The notes beneath the pieces are model-generated. The model made no database searches. It worked only from the letters and a program-made list of their open reading frames with translations, and was not told the origin of the DNA. Below, piece by piece: positions 21,224 through 33,495 of a stretch of 64,000 bases of DNA (positions within the stretch are counted from its first letter, which is position 1; each line of letters begins with the position of its first letter). Source of the stretch: Spiroplasma turonicum (lineage in GTDB: Bacteria; Bacillota_I; Bacilli_A; Mycoplasmatales; Mycoplasmataceae); contig NZ_CP012328.1 of NCBI RefSeq assembly GCF_001262715.1, positions 186,001 to 250,000 on the forward strand, read 5' to 3'. A program made the position numbers and the translations under genes.

Positions 21224-24200
21224 ATGAAAAATATATCTAAATCATACTTTAAATTATTTTTAAAATTATGAGTCGAAACAATTGGAGTAGTAGTTTTTTT
21301 GACAATTTTTACTATGCTTGTAATAGGAATGTTAGCCATACCTTTGCAAATGACAACTAAAACTGATGGTATAAAATCTCAAACAAATCTTTGAAATCAA
21401 CAAAGACAGTCAATACCAGCATTAACAAATTATTTTATTGATAAATACTTTATAAATTTTGATAAAAATAGTGATAAAAACATTTCAATCAACTCACCAA
21501 TTGGCACTATAAACATTAAAACACCAACTGATGGTTGATTTTCAAAAGAAGCTCTTAGCAAAATTGATGAATATACAGACTATGTGAGCAAAAATGATGC
21601 AAAAGATTTTTGTGGAGAATCTTCAAACAATGAAGAAAAAGATAAATGTGAAAAAGAATATGTAAAATCAGCTAAAATTGATTTTGCAAGAAGTTTAATT
21701 GATGCATTTTATTTGTATGGCGATGATAAATCACTAACCATTGCTGATGGTAGTCAGATACAACCAATTATTGTTAAAGACATATTTACAAATAATGGAA
21801 GCTGATTAAATTACAATAATTGATCAACAAGATCAGTTGAAGATTATATAATTTATCAAATTTTACAAGGTATTAATCAAAATGATGTCGATGTATCAAC
21901 ATTTATGTCTGTTGTTTTTAATGAATCCAAACCAAATACAAGTAAAGAGTTTTATCAAATATTGTTAACTTCAGCTACAAGTTTGGAAAATGATAATATT
22001 GATCTAAATAATTTAGTTTTCAGTGACAAAAACAGTAGATTACCACAAAACAACCAAGAAGTTGTAATAAATGATAGATATTCTAAATTAAAAAATATAA
22101 ATATTAATGACAAGATAATAATTAAAAATAAAGAGTTTAAAGTTGTCGGTATTGGCTCTAAATATTCTACAATTTCTCCAACTAAGTTTTCTCAGCTACG
22201 TACTTCAATTGATAATTACTTTCAAGTATATTTAAAAAACAGTTATTTTTATGAATCATCAGACCAATATTCTTTTAAAAATATGTTTCTTACAAATAAT
22301 TTTATAAGTTCTAGGCAAAATGGAAGTATATTCATATATAATTTTGAAAATTATTTAAAATTTAGAGATAAGGAATTAAATGTTAATTCTATTTTATGAT
22401 CAAATATTGACAATGCTAAACCAAATGATGAAACTGGAAATAGTAATCAAAATATTTTTAGTGTTGGTGTAAATTCTTTCAAGGATATAAGTGAACATAC
22501 TAATATAAAAGCATTAAACAATCTTTTTATAATGACCTATATTTATTTAGTAATTGGTATAATTTTATTTATACTAGGTTTTAGTTTTGTTATTTTTATA
22601 TTAAAAAAAGAAATATCAAACACAAGAAATCAACTTGGAGTTTTTAAAGCATTAGGATACAAAACAAGTCAATTGACATGAATTTTTGCTTTAAAAAACT
22701 TTGTGTCTATGTTTATATCTTTCTTATTAGGTTATTTTTTATCAATACCATTTCAGATTGATTCAGCTGAAAAGCAATTTAAATCATCAGTTACAATTGA
22801 TTTTGATTACATTTATCATGATTATATTTTCTTGACTTTTTTACTTTTAATAATTCCTTTAATATTTTCATTGTTTGCGTATTTTATAATTTATAGAGTA
22901 CTTAATGTAAAAGCTTTAGACTTAATAAACACTCAAACAAAAAGAAATAAAAGAAATTATTTAATTATTGTTATACAAATAATTTTCTTTCCAACTTTAT
23001 TATTTACATTAATAAATCACTTAATTTTAAAGTCATCCAAAAAGCATAATCGTTTATTTACATATAGATTGCAAAATGCTTTTGTTAATGATAATAAAGG
23101 GAAATTTATCCTAATTATTTCTTTATTTGGCATCAGTTCATTTCTATTTACAATGCAATTAAGAGCACTGCCTATTTTAAAAAATATGTTTGAATCTGGC
23201 TACAATATATATTCTAAAGAAGTTAATCATTATTATAATTTTAATTCTATTAATAATTTAAAATATTCTGACAATGGACTGATGAAAAATAATATAAAAC
23301 CTAATTATCAAATAAATTATAGTGACATTTCAGAAAATGAAAATTACATAGAAAATGAAATTATATACTCTAAAAATATAACTAATCTTATTAATAATAT
23401 TTCAGATTACAGAAATGAAATTTTAAAATCAAATGAAATTGAACAAATAAAAAGTTTAATACCAATTATTAGCAATTTAACATTTTTGTTATATCCATTG
23501 GAGAATAATGATGAAATTGATATTAAGACTTGAGTTCAAAATAACATTTGAAAATTAATAAGTAGTAGTTCTAATGAAGAAGAATTAAAGAAAATAATTG
23601 ATGATATGATGAAGAAACCAAATATTTTAAATATAAAACCAATTAATGAAAATAAAAACTCTGGTATATATGTAAATGACATTGCAAAATATGTTTGTGT
23701 ATCTATTCCAGGATATTCTGGAGATTGTAATGATCTTGAAAGTTTTAAAGAAGTTGCTAGAAATTATAATAATGATTTAGATTTTGGTCAACAAGTTTTA
23801 AGCTCTTTAGAAGCTGATAATACAAAACCCACTATTAGCACATCACTTAAAGATTGAATTTCAACTTTCTTAATTTCAGAAGACAAAGTCAATCCATTTA
23901 TATCTGCTAATAAAGTTTTATTTGATAAAACAAAAGAATTGTTAACTTATAATTTAAAGTTTTTTGTAGAAGACAATCAAGATATTGATTTAAGTGAATC
24001 AAATGTTGTAATGTTTAAAAGTTCAAAAGAATATGGTGATCCTAAAAACATTTTTAATTTTAATTCTATTTCTAATAGTTCATTTGAATCATTATCTGAA
24101 TTAAATGATGACTATATAAATGGATTAATATCATTTAGACTTGCAAAATTATTGAACCTTAATGTAAATGATAAGTTTATTATTAATATTGGAAACACAA

Positions 24201-25045
24201 CATTTAAACAGAAAATTAGAATTGCTGGCATTATAAGTGATAACACTTTATTGCAAGAAGTTTATTTAGATTATGATGCAGCAATGAGTAAAATTGCAAA
24301 AAATATTTCAACATCAAGCCCTGTATTTACTAATTTATATAGTACTAAAGAGGCAAGTGAAGGGGAAATAGATATAACTGATATTAGAAAATCAATTGAT
24401 ACATTTAGAAATAAAAGAGATTTATTTTCGTATGCATCAACACCTTCTAGACCATGATTAGCAACTAATTTAGATTTATACATTAATAACATTGCAAATT
24501 CTGAAAATGCCAATATTACTTTAAAAAATATATCTAAGTATTTGAACGAAAAATATTTATTGAAACCTTTTGATACACAGTTTTTTATTAATCCTGGAGT
24601 TGTTACATTTCCTATACTTAAAGAATTAATTAATTCAATATTAGGTGAAGTGGAAAAAGCAATGTTAACATATATAATCATAGATGTAATTTTACTTACA
24701 ATTCTTTTAATTGTTTTAATTAACGTAATAATAAATGATGCAATAAACATAATAACTGTTATGCGTTCATTAGGTTACACAAATAAAAAAATTAATTGAA
24801 TAATATTAGGTAGATATATTATATTTTCTTTTATAGGTTTTTTAATAGGTTATGGCTTATCATTATTAACATGGTCTATAATTCAATCAATTGTATGAAA
24901 TAGCTTTAAAGTAGTTGTTACTATACCAACTTTAATTTGATTACCATTTGTCTCTGGAATAATACTAGGCTCTATACTCTATATAGGTTGAATGACAGCC
25001 ACAATACAAATAAGAAAAAAACCTTTAACATTGTTATTAACATAA
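21224..25045 (+). CDS. Very large FtsX/MacB-type ABC transporter permease
   Basis: The frame runs for 1273 residues through many TGA (Trp) codons. It has an N-terminal membrane segment (TIGVVVFLTIFTMLVIGMLA), a long extracellular domain, a cluster of four membrane spans at roughly residues 440-600 that begins IYLVIGIILFILGFSFVIFIL and is followed by the FtsX signature GVFKALGYKTSQLTWI, another span and a second extracellular domain, and a last TM cluster that again has the signature VMRSLGYTNKKINW. That is two FtsX modules in one chain, as in lipoprotein-release and MacB-like permeases. No ATPase gene is adjacent, so its partner must be elsewhere. Extracellular parts are Asn/Ser-rich and have no recognised family. 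Confidence 0.88.
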
Positions 25046-25079
25046 TAATTATGTAAAATATTTAAAAGGAGATGGGATT

Positions 25080-25286
25080 ATGCCTTTAGCAAATAACAGT
25101 TCAAATGAATGTTGCCCTGGAGGAGCCCACAATTGCTATACTTGTAGAGTTTGCAGTGGTTCTTATCATGGTTGTAAGAGTTGTATGAAATGTATTAGTT
25201 GCATAGTATGTTATGAAAAAAAATGTCCTTGTTGCTCTGAGGGTAGTGCAAGACAAAAAGAAAATAAAGAAAAATATAAAAAATAA
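25080..25286 (+). CDS. Small cysteine-rich protein, possible metal binder
   Basis: This 68-residue protein has 13 cysteines, at positions 11, 12, 19, 22, 25, 32, 35, 38, 41, 44, 49, 51 and 52. From 32 to 44 a Cys occurs at every third residue, so CxxC motifs chain together (HGCKSCMKCISCIVC). The tail after residue 53 is polar and Lys-rich. There is no signal peptide or membrane span. AAAGGAGATGGGATT gives an excellent ribosome binding site and a terminator follows immediately, which supports a real gene. I know no named family; multi-metal (zinc, copper or iron-sulfur) binding is an inference from the spacing. Confidence 0.82.
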   Translation: MPLANNSSNECCPGGAHNCYTCRVCSGSYHGCKSCMKCISCIVCYEKKCPCCSEGSARQKENKEKYKK

Positions 25287-25313
25287 AAAAGCAATGTTTA
25301 CATTGTTTTTTTA
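25286..25313 (+). terminator. Terminator after the cysteine-rich gene
   Basis: CAATGT and ACATTG pair around two T residues, extended by A/T pairs on both sides, with a following T run. Confidence 0.8.
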
Positions 25314-25352
25314 TTCATATATATTAAAATAATTACTAGTGGAGAAAATAAT

Positions 25353-26360
25353 ATGGAATATAAAACAATTGCTTTTGATGTAATGGGTTCAGACAAAGGT
25401 ATACCACCTGCTTTGGAAGCGGCTTGTCAAGTTTTAAATGAGTTTAATGACTTAAAGATAATCTTTGTAGGTAACCAAGAAGAAATAAAAAAGTATTTAA
25501 AAAAACTTAAGTATGACAATGATAGAGTAGAATTTTTTAATACAACTGAAATAATCAATATGACAGATAGTATTTTAGATTTTAGAAGAAAAAAAGATTC
25601 AAGTATGACTAAGGCGATTGAACTTGTTAATGAAGATAAAGCTAATGCAGTTGTTACAGGAGGAGCAACAGCACCATATATTGCAGCTTGTCATTTTATA
25701 ATAAAGGAAATTCAAGGAGTTGATAGACCTGCATTCATGCCAGTTATTCCTACAATTGTATCTAACAAAGTTACATTATTACTTGATGTTGGAGCAAATC
25801 TTGAATGTACACCAAAAGATTTAAAGACATTTGCAATCATGGCGGGTGAATATTCTAAATTAATTAATAAGATTGAAAAACCGCTAATTGGACTATTAAA
25901 TGTTGGTGAAGAAAAGTCAAAAGGACTTGAACTACATAGAGAAACTTATAAATTACTTGAAGACTCTGAAAGAATCAACTTTTTTGGAAATATTGAGCCA
26001 AGGTATGTCACTTCAGGTTTTGTAGATGTTGTAGTTACTGATGGATATACTGGAAACATTGCATTAAAAGCAGCAGAAGGTATGGCTAAAAACCTTTTGA
26101 ATGAAATAAAGTCTTCAGTTACAAAAAATTTGTTTAGAAAACTTGCTGCACTTAGACTTAGAAAAGCCTTTAAAGAAGTTGCTGCAAAATTTGATTATAA
26201 AAATCATGCTGGAGCTCTGTTAATAGGCTTAAATAAAATTGCTTTTAAGTCACATGGTTCAAGTGATAAAAGATCTTTTTATGCTACATTGAAGATGACT
26301 TACAATGCTATTGTAAATAATGTTGTAATTAGATTAAAGGAAGCACTTCTTAATGAATAA
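25353..26360 (+). CDS. plsX: Phosphate acyltransferase PlsX
   Basis: PlsX makes acyl-phosphate from acyl-ACP (or cooperates with Fak products) for phosphatidic acid synthesis. The 335-residue protein begins with [11 protein letters not shown] and contains [74 protein letters not shown] and the C-terminal [23 protein letters not shown], all conserved in PlsX. It has no TGA-encoded Trp. It overlaps rnc by eight bases, the same plsX-rnc-smc order as in many Firmicutes, although acpP is not between them. Confidence 0.96.
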   Translation: MEYKTIAFDVMGSDKGIPPALEAACQVLNEFNDLKIIFVGNQEEIKKYLKKLKYDNDRVEFFNTTEIINMTDSILDFRRKKDSSMTKAIELVNEDKANAVVTGGATAPYIAACHFIIKEIQGVDRPAFMPVIPTIVSNKVTLLLDVGANLECTPKDLKTFAIMAGEYSKLINKIEKPLIGLLNVGEEKSKGLELHRETYKLLEDSERINFFGNIEPRYVTSGFVDVVVTDGYTGNIALKAAEGMAKNLLNEIKSSVTKNLFRKLAALRLRKAFKEVAAKFDYKNHAGALLIGLNKIAFKSHGSSDKRSFYATLKMTYNAIVNNVVIRLKEALLNE

Positions 26361-27048
26361 TATAAAAAACTTTTTAAATAAATTTGACATTAAATTAAAA
26401 GATAAAAGTTATTATGAAGAAGCACTAACACATAACTCATTTTCAAACGAAAATAGACTTTCAAAAAATTATCAAAGGCTAGAGTTTTTAGGTGACGCGA
26501 TAATACAACAAAAAGTTAGTGAGTTTTTGTATAAAAACTTTCCAAAAGCTAATGAAGGTATATTAACTAAGATAAGAAGTTCTATAGTAAGAGAAGAATC
26601 GCTTGCAAAAGTGGCTAGAACTATAAAACTAGGTAGTATTATTAGACTTGGTATTGGTGAACTAGATTCAAAAGGTTATGATAAGGACTCAATTTTAGCA
26701 GATGTATTTGAATCTTTCACTGCAGCAATTTACTTAGATTTAGATAGTTATTTAACTGACAAATGATTAAAAAAGACATTGTTTGATAATTTAGCTATAG
26801 AATCTTTAATTGAAGAAACTACTGATTATAAATCTGAACTTCAAGAATTAATACAATTAGAAATGAGAAGTGATTTGATATATAAAAGTATTTCTCAAGA
26901 AAAAGATGATAAAAATCAAATTAACTTTGTTGTCCAAGTTATGATAGATAATATGTTGTATGGAGTAGGTAAAGGGACTAGCAAGAAAAGAGCTGAACAG
27001 TTAGCTGCTAAAGATGCTTTATCAAAAATTAAAAAAACATTTAAATAG
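26353..27048 (+). CDS. rnc: Ribonuclease III
   Basis: RNase III cuts double-stranded RNA and processes rRNA precursors. The 231-residue protein has the signature [11 protein letters not shown] (residues about 37-47), a second acidic cluster [18 protein letters not shown], and a C-terminal double-stranded RNA-binding domain ending in [21 protein letters not shown]. One TGA encodes Trp between the domains (TDKWLKKT). The ATG lies inside the last codons of plsX, so expression is coupled. A terminator follows, before smc. Confidence 0.96.
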
Positions 27049-27056
27049 TAAGTATG

Positions 27057-27090
27057 AACGTATTCTGCCAATAATAGAATATGTTTTTTA
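27057..27090 (+). terminator. Terminator after rnc
   Basis: AACGTATTCT (27057-27066) pairs with AGAATATGTT (27076-27085) with one G-T pair, and the following bases are a T run. Confidence 0.8.
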
Positions 27091-27140
27091 CTTTATAGAA
27101 TAAGTTCTAAAAAATATATTATTTATAAATTTTATTTTTT

Positions 27141-27169
27141 TTAAAATTTTAAATATATTAGTTTATAAT
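27141..27169 (+). promoter_or_regulatory. Promoter of smc and possibly the pst genes
   Basis: TTAAAA (27141-27146) and TATAAT (27164-27169) are separated by 17 bases, followed by a leader of about 40 bases that includes a small TGTAG...CTACA hairpin. It is the clearest promoter in this part of the window. Confidence 0.55.
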
Positions 27170-27215
27170 AAAACCAGTTGTGTAGGATGGCTACATACAA
27201 ATACAAGAGGTTAAA

Positions 27216-30167
27216 ATGATATTTTTAAAAAGAATTGATGCTATTGGCTTTAAGTCTTTTGCTGAAGAAATTAAATTGGATTTTGACTATTCTATGACAG
27301 GAATTGTTGGACCTAATGGTAGTGGTAAATCTAATATTAATGATGCAATTATGTGAGCATTGGGTGAACAATCTTACAAAACACTTCGTGGAGATTCAAT
27401 GGAAGACATTGTATTTTCTGGAAGTAGTGAAAGAAAAGCTTTAAACTTAGCAGAAGTGACTCTTGTATTTGATAACTCTAATAGAAACTTTAGTTCATTG
27501 GATTTTAATGAAGTTTCTATAACAAGAAAGTATTTTAGAAGTACTAAAGAATCTGAATACTATATTAATAATTCGCGTGTTAGGTTAAAAGATATTCAAG
27601 ATGTTGCACTTGAAACTGGTCTTACAAAATCAAGTTTAGCAATAATATCACAAGGTTCTATAAGTAATTTTGTTGAATCAAAACCTGAAGATAGAAGAAA
27701 ACTATTTGATGAAGCCGCTGGTGTAGCGCGATACAAAAAAAGAAAAGATGAAGCGATACGCAAACTTTCTAGAACACAAGATAACTTAGACAGAATAAAT
27801 GACATAATAAATGAAATTGAACGTAAATTACCAAGTCTTAAAAAGCAATCTAAAAAAGCAATAGAATATAATGAAGCTTTTAATGAATTGAAATCAATAG
27901 AGGTTTCAGTTTTATTAAGTGATATAAAATTTTATGGTTCTAAAATTGAAGAACTTGAAAATGAAAAAGTTAATTTAAAAACGGAAATGGAATTATTACA
28001 AAAAACATTTCATAAGAATAATATTGAATATAATCAATTAATAAATACTAGTGAATCAAATGATAAAGATCTTTCAAAATTAAATAAAGAGTTTACTAAG
28101 GTAGTTGAAAAAATAAGTGAATTAAAAGTTGCTAAAATAACTTTAGAATCTAAAAAAGAAAATATAAACATTGATGATAGTGAATACAAGGTTTCTGAAA
28201 TAAAACACAAAGCAAAGAGTTTAGAAATTGAAATTGATTCAGAAGAAGGTAGATTAGCAAGTTTACTTAAAGAAAAACATGAAAAGAAAATTTTGTTAGA
28301 CAATCTTTCGGCAGAACGTTATAAATTAAATAATGAACAAGAATATTTAAGTAAAGTTATCTCAAAGTTAGAAATACAAATTGAAAATATGATTGCTAAA
28401 AAAAATTCATTAGAAAATCTATTTGATGGTGTAAAGAATGTTTTGGAAAATAAAAACATATTACCTGGTGTTGAAGGAACAGTTTCAGAATTTATAAAAG
28501 TTAAACCTGAACATGAAGTTGCTTTATCAACTGCTTTACAAAATAATATGCAAAATATTATTGTAAAAAATACAAATAGTGTAAAAGTAGCAATTGAGTT
28601 TTTAAAATCAAATAATGGAGGATACGCAACTTTTTTACCACTAGATACTTTAAGAGCAAATTATATTAATGAAGAAACAAAATTTATCATCAAAAAAACA
28701 AATGGTTTTATTGGATTTGGTAATGAATTAGCAATAATTGATAAAAAATTTAAAATAGTACTAGATTATTTATTATCTAATTATCTTATAGTTGATAGTT
28801 TTGAAAATGCAGTGAATATATCAAAAATTACTAATTCAAAGTTTCATGTCATAACATTAGATGGACAACGTATACTTCCTTATGGAGCCATTGTTGGTGG
28901 AAGTAAAAAAAATAAAAGCATTAATTTGTTTGACACAAGTAAATTAGAAGAACTTCAGAAAGAAAAAGATCATAATAATGAAAAGGTTATTAACCTTCAA
29001 AGTAAAATTGTTTCTCTTTCTGAAAGTATTGATATACAAAGAGAACATCACAATGAAATACAAGCTTCAATCGCCACCTCAAAAAAAACTTCTGAGTCTT
29101 TAGAAAAAGAGTTAAATAAAATTAAAAATGAATTTAGAATATTAACTGGTAAAGACCTTACAAATGATGAGGTAGAATTTAAATCTGTTGATGAGCAATT
29201 AATTAAGTTAATGGAACAAATTTCATTAGAAAATAATAATAAAGCAAAAATTGAACAAGACATAAACGTTATACGTTCTTTAAAAGACCAAGGTACACAA
29301 AAACAAAATGATTTATTCAAAAAACTTGAGGTAGACAGAAATATGTTAAGTGTACTAAAAGAAAAAATGTTAACAATTAATTCTGATAGAAACTTATTGA
29401 AAGAAAAAGAGTTTAATGCAAAAAACAGATTGGCTCAAGATTATAATTTAACGTTAGAAAACGCATTAAAAATAAAGGAAACTATAATAGAAAATGAAAG
29501 TGTAGTTAGAGAAAAAATTAAAGAACTAAGAGCAAAAATTAACTCACTAGGTAATGTAAATATTGATTCAATTGAAGAGTATGAAAATGAAAATTCAAGA
29601 TATGAAACCTACTTATCTCAATCTAATGAAATTTCAGAATCAATTAAAAATTTAAAAGACGCTATTGTTGATATGGATCATCAAATGGTTGAACAATTTA
29701 AAAAAATTATAAGTGATGTAAATAAAGTTTTACCAGAAACCTTTGCAACGTTATTTGGAGGAGGCACTGCTTCTATAATATACACAGAACCTAATGACAT
29801 TTTGAATACTGGAATTGATCTTAAATTGTCGCCACCAGGTAAAAAAATATCTAACTTAAACCTTCTTAGTGGTGGTGAGAAATCAATGGTAGCATTATCT
29901 GTGCTGTTTTCAATATTAAAAGTTAGACCAATTCCATTAGTTATATTAGATGAAGTAGAAGCACCCCTAGACATTGCTAATGTAGAAAGGTTTGCTAAAT
30001 ATATAAAAACCTTTGTTAATAACACACAGTTTTTAATTGTAACCCATAGAATTGGTACTATGGAAAATTGTGATAAACTTTTTGGAGCTACTATGGAACA
30101 AAAAGGTATAACAAAAATTGTACAAATTAAATTAGTTGATGCTAAAAAAATTACTAATAGTAATTAA
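27216..30167 (+). CDS. smc: Chromosome segregation protein SMC
   Basis: SMC forms the bacterial condensin with ScpA and ScpB. The 983-residue protein is shorter than the usual 1150-1190 but has all parts: the Walker A head GPNGSGKSN, long coiled coils of Lys/Glu-rich sequence (about residues 160-390 and 560-830), the hinge with ILPGVEGTVSEFI and ILPYGAIVGGSKK, and the C-terminal head with signature LLSGGEKSMVAL and Walker B VILDEVEAPLD. The reduction is in the coiled coils, as in other mollicutes. One TGA encodes the Trp of IMWALGEQS. Start ATG follows CAAGAGGTTAAA. The end is 23 bases from pstS with no terminator. Confidence 0.96.
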
Positions 30168-30190
30168 CTATTTAAAGGAGAATAATTTTA

Positions 30191-31354
30191 ATGAGCAAAA
30201 AAATTAGTATATTCCTTATCTCTTTTTTAATAATAATGGTTGGATTTTGAGTATGAACTATTGTTACACCAAAGAACTCAATAGTAATTGGTGGTAGCAC
30301 TAGTGTAAATCCATTTATGCAACTTGCAACAAAAGAATACAGCGATTCTAAAGAAGGACTTGATTTTGTATATAATTCAACTGGAAGTCAAGCTGGAGTC
30401 GGTGGAGTTGAAAAAGGAATGTATGCAGCTGGATTTATTTCTAAAGATGCAACAAATAAAACATTGTCTGAAGGTAATAGTTTTGTAGATTTAGAAAAAA
30501 CAGAAATTGAGGATGAAAATGCTTTTGAAAATATTAAAACAAATTTAGAAGATAAAAAAAATTTAGATAAGCAAAGTAGTTATTTAACAATTACCTTTGC
30601 ACTTGATGCTATAGGAATAATTTTTAACTCACCATCATATTGGCAGCAAAAAATCAATAATATTTCAATAAACGATCTTGTAAATTTTAATTTAAAAGAT
30701 AACAATAGCTTACTTGCTAAATTATATGAAGGGGAATTGACTTGATATGAAATGGCAAACAGACTTCTTATGGATTATACAAACGATGTTGATATTGATA
30801 ATTTAAAAAAATTAAATGAAAGCAACACTGAAATTGGAAACATTAAAATACCTACTTATACAAGAGAAGATGGTTCAGGTACTAGAAGTGCATTTTCTGA
30901 TTTAACTAAAATTAAAAAAATGCCTAGTTCTAATGTTGTTAATTCAAATGGTGCAATGATAGAACAAATAAAAGTTTCTACAGGTTTTGGTTATATTTCA
31001 AATGGATTTATTCAAAACTTGGATAATAATGGTGGAATATTTTTATCAGGGATTGATAATAAAAAACTAGCATCTCCATTAACAGAAGGTGAACAACCTT
31101 ATAAATTTGATCAAGATAAAAAACAGTGGGTCATAATAGATGATTACATTAATAATGATGAATTTATTAAAGCAGATGATGATAAGGGTTATACATTTAA
31201 AAGGCCTTTTATATGTATAACTAATTTAAATAGTAATGACTTCAACAACATATTTAATTTCTTTAATTATTTATACAAAGCTAACGATGATAGCAATCCT
31301 TTTAAAAAAGAAGGATTAGTTAAATATTTTGTAATTAATGACATTAAAGCTTAA
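30191..31354 (+). CDS. pstS: Phosphate ABC transporter substrate-binding protein PstS, membrane-anchored
   Basis: PstS binds phosphate outside the cell for the Pst importer. The 387-residue protein has phosphate-site motifs IVIGGSTSVNPFMQLA, YNSTGSQAGVGGVEKGMYAAGF and TREDGSGTRSAFSD, as in PstS proteins. Its N-terminus ISIFLISFLIIMVGFWVWTI is a single uncleaved-looking membrane segment with no lipobox Cys; most Gram-positive PstS are lipoproteins, so anchoring here is by a transmembrane helix. Four TGA codons encode Trp. AAAGGAGAATAATTTTA is the ribosome binding site. It overlaps the next gene and may be co-transcribed with smc. Confidence 0.9.
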
Positions 31355-33485
31355 AACTTTAAGTAAGGATTCGAAAAAAAGTATGAAAGAAAAAATTAAA
31401 ACAATGAAAAGGTATAAATCTAAATCAAAAAAAATAGATATAGCTTCTAAAAATTTGATAATATTTATGACCACAATTGTTATATTTATATTAGCCATTT
31501 TAGTCTCGTTTATATTATATAAATCAGTAAATTTCTTTAAAGATTTTTCATTCTTCAAATTTATTTTTTCTGGAGATTGAGCACCTGGTAAAGATGGTGC
31601 TAGTGACGCTAGTTATGGAATAGGAAGAATAATATTATCAACATTAATGATGTTATTAATATCACTATTATTTGCCATACCATTGACAATATTTAGTTCT
31701 TTATTTATCTGTGAATATCTTAGTGGTCGACTAAAAAAATTTGTAATTTTATTTATTCAACTATTAGCTGGTATTCCTTCAGTTGTATTTGGGCTATTTG
31801 CAATAGATCAAATTGGTCCTATGTTTATAAGAATGGGTGCACCAACAGGTGCTAATATGATGACCGCAAGTTTAACTTTGTCTTTTATGGCTCTACCAAC
31901 AATGATTGCTTTATCAATTAATGCAATTGAAGCAGTTCCTGTGGGTCATAAATATGCTTCACTTGCTCTTGGAATGACAAAAGAAAGAACCACATTTAGT
32001 GTCATCCTTGTTTCAGCAACTCCCAAAATAATAACTGCAATAATAACTGGTATTGCAAGAATAATTGGAGAGACAATGGCTGTAATTTTAATTGCAGGTA
32101 ACTCTGCAAAGGGATTAAATGTAGATGATGGGATAACAGGATTTTTATTCTCATCAATTAAAACATTAGCTGGTACCATTGGTCTAGAAATGTTAGAAAA
32201 TAATGGATTAACACATGAGTCTTCATTATATGCAATAGGATTAGTATTATTCATTGTTGTTATTCTTATAAACTTTTTAATTATTGCAATAGGTAATATT
32301 GGAAATAGAAAAAGAAATAAGCATAAAAAAAATAAAAAGTTTGCTTCATCAGATTATAATAAAAACTACAGTTATGACCCTCATAAACTTGATGTTCTTG
32401 TAAAAACAAATACTGAATCTAGATTATCAAAAAAAGTGCATAGTACAATACTTCGTGGTTTTATGATTACATCAACGGCTATAATAATTGGATTTATATC
32501 ATGGATTTTGATAACAGTCGTTGCTAAAGGATTGGTTAATTTTGATTCAAAAGCGTTTGTAGAAATAAGTGGACAACGTTCAGGAATTTTCGCTTTATTG
32601 CTAACAACAATTTTATTAATTGTTTCTACAATAATATTTGCAATTCCATTATCGATGTTTATTGCAATTTATTTAGCAGAATATGCTCATAAAGATAGTA
32701 AATTTGCAAGCACAATAAGATTTTGTATAAATGTTCTAGCATCTACTCCAAGTATTGTATTCGGAGTTTTTGGATTAAGTTTGTTCGTAACTGCAATGGG
32801 ATTACCTATGTCTATCTTTGCCGCAAGTTTAACAATGACAATTGTTATAATGCCTATGATGATTACTTCATTTGAAGATTCGATAACTTCAGTACCTACT
32901 TTATATAAAGAAGCTGCATATGGTTTAGGTATGTCTAAGACTGGCGTTGTTATAAAAGTTATATTGCCAAATGCTTTAAAAGGATTTATGACAACTATTA
33001 TCCTATCAGTATCTAGAATAATCGGTGAATCTGCTCCAGTTTACCTTACATTAGGTACTGCTGTAAGAATGCCGACTGATGGTTTCTTCTCATCTGGAGC
33101 AACATTAACAACTGAAATATATATGCTTGCATCAGAAGGAAGTTCTGCAGAACTTTTAGGTGTAGCATACCAAATAGCTTTTGTAACCATAATTCTAGTT
33201 TTAGGTCTTATATTCCTAAGTAGATATATTAGTAATAAATTAGATCCACTTTTTGAAAAAGTTACATTTAAACAAAAAATAATAAGAATTTATTCGTCTA
33301 TTTTTAAATTTAATTACAGAAAATGATTTGCTAAATTATATAAAAATATTAGAAGAAGATTTAAAAAACTTATTAGAGCATTGAGCTTTAAAACTATTAA
33401 AATAAATTATAAGAACCGTAAAATAAGAAAAAAAGTTATTAAAGATATTATTAAAGATGCTAAAAAAAATAGCATCTCTAATTAA
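31338..33485 (+). CDS. pstA: Fused phosphate permease PstC-PstA
   Basis: This 715-residue protein contains two homologous permease halves in one chain, each with the ABC loop (EAAYGLGM-type): [17 protein letters not shown] in the first half and [20 protein letters not shown] in the second, with [10 protein letters not shown] and [10 protein letters not shown] after them. Fusion of the two Pst permeases is known in Mycoplasma. An unusual, highly basic tail of about 55 residues (Lys/Arg-rich, for example [11 protein letters not shown]) follows the last span. The ATG at 31338 overlaps pstS by 17 bases; ATG 31383, with AAGGA upstream, is an alternative that would shorten the basic N-terminus. Three TGA codons are read as Trp. 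Confidence 0.92.
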
Positions 33486-33495
33486 GGGAGTATAT

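Noticed and set aside
27178-27199. Small hairpin in the smc leader as a riboswitch
   Set aside because: Only five base pairs are convincing (TGTAG with CTACA), there is no conserved aptamer pattern, and no terminator or anti-terminator accompanies it.
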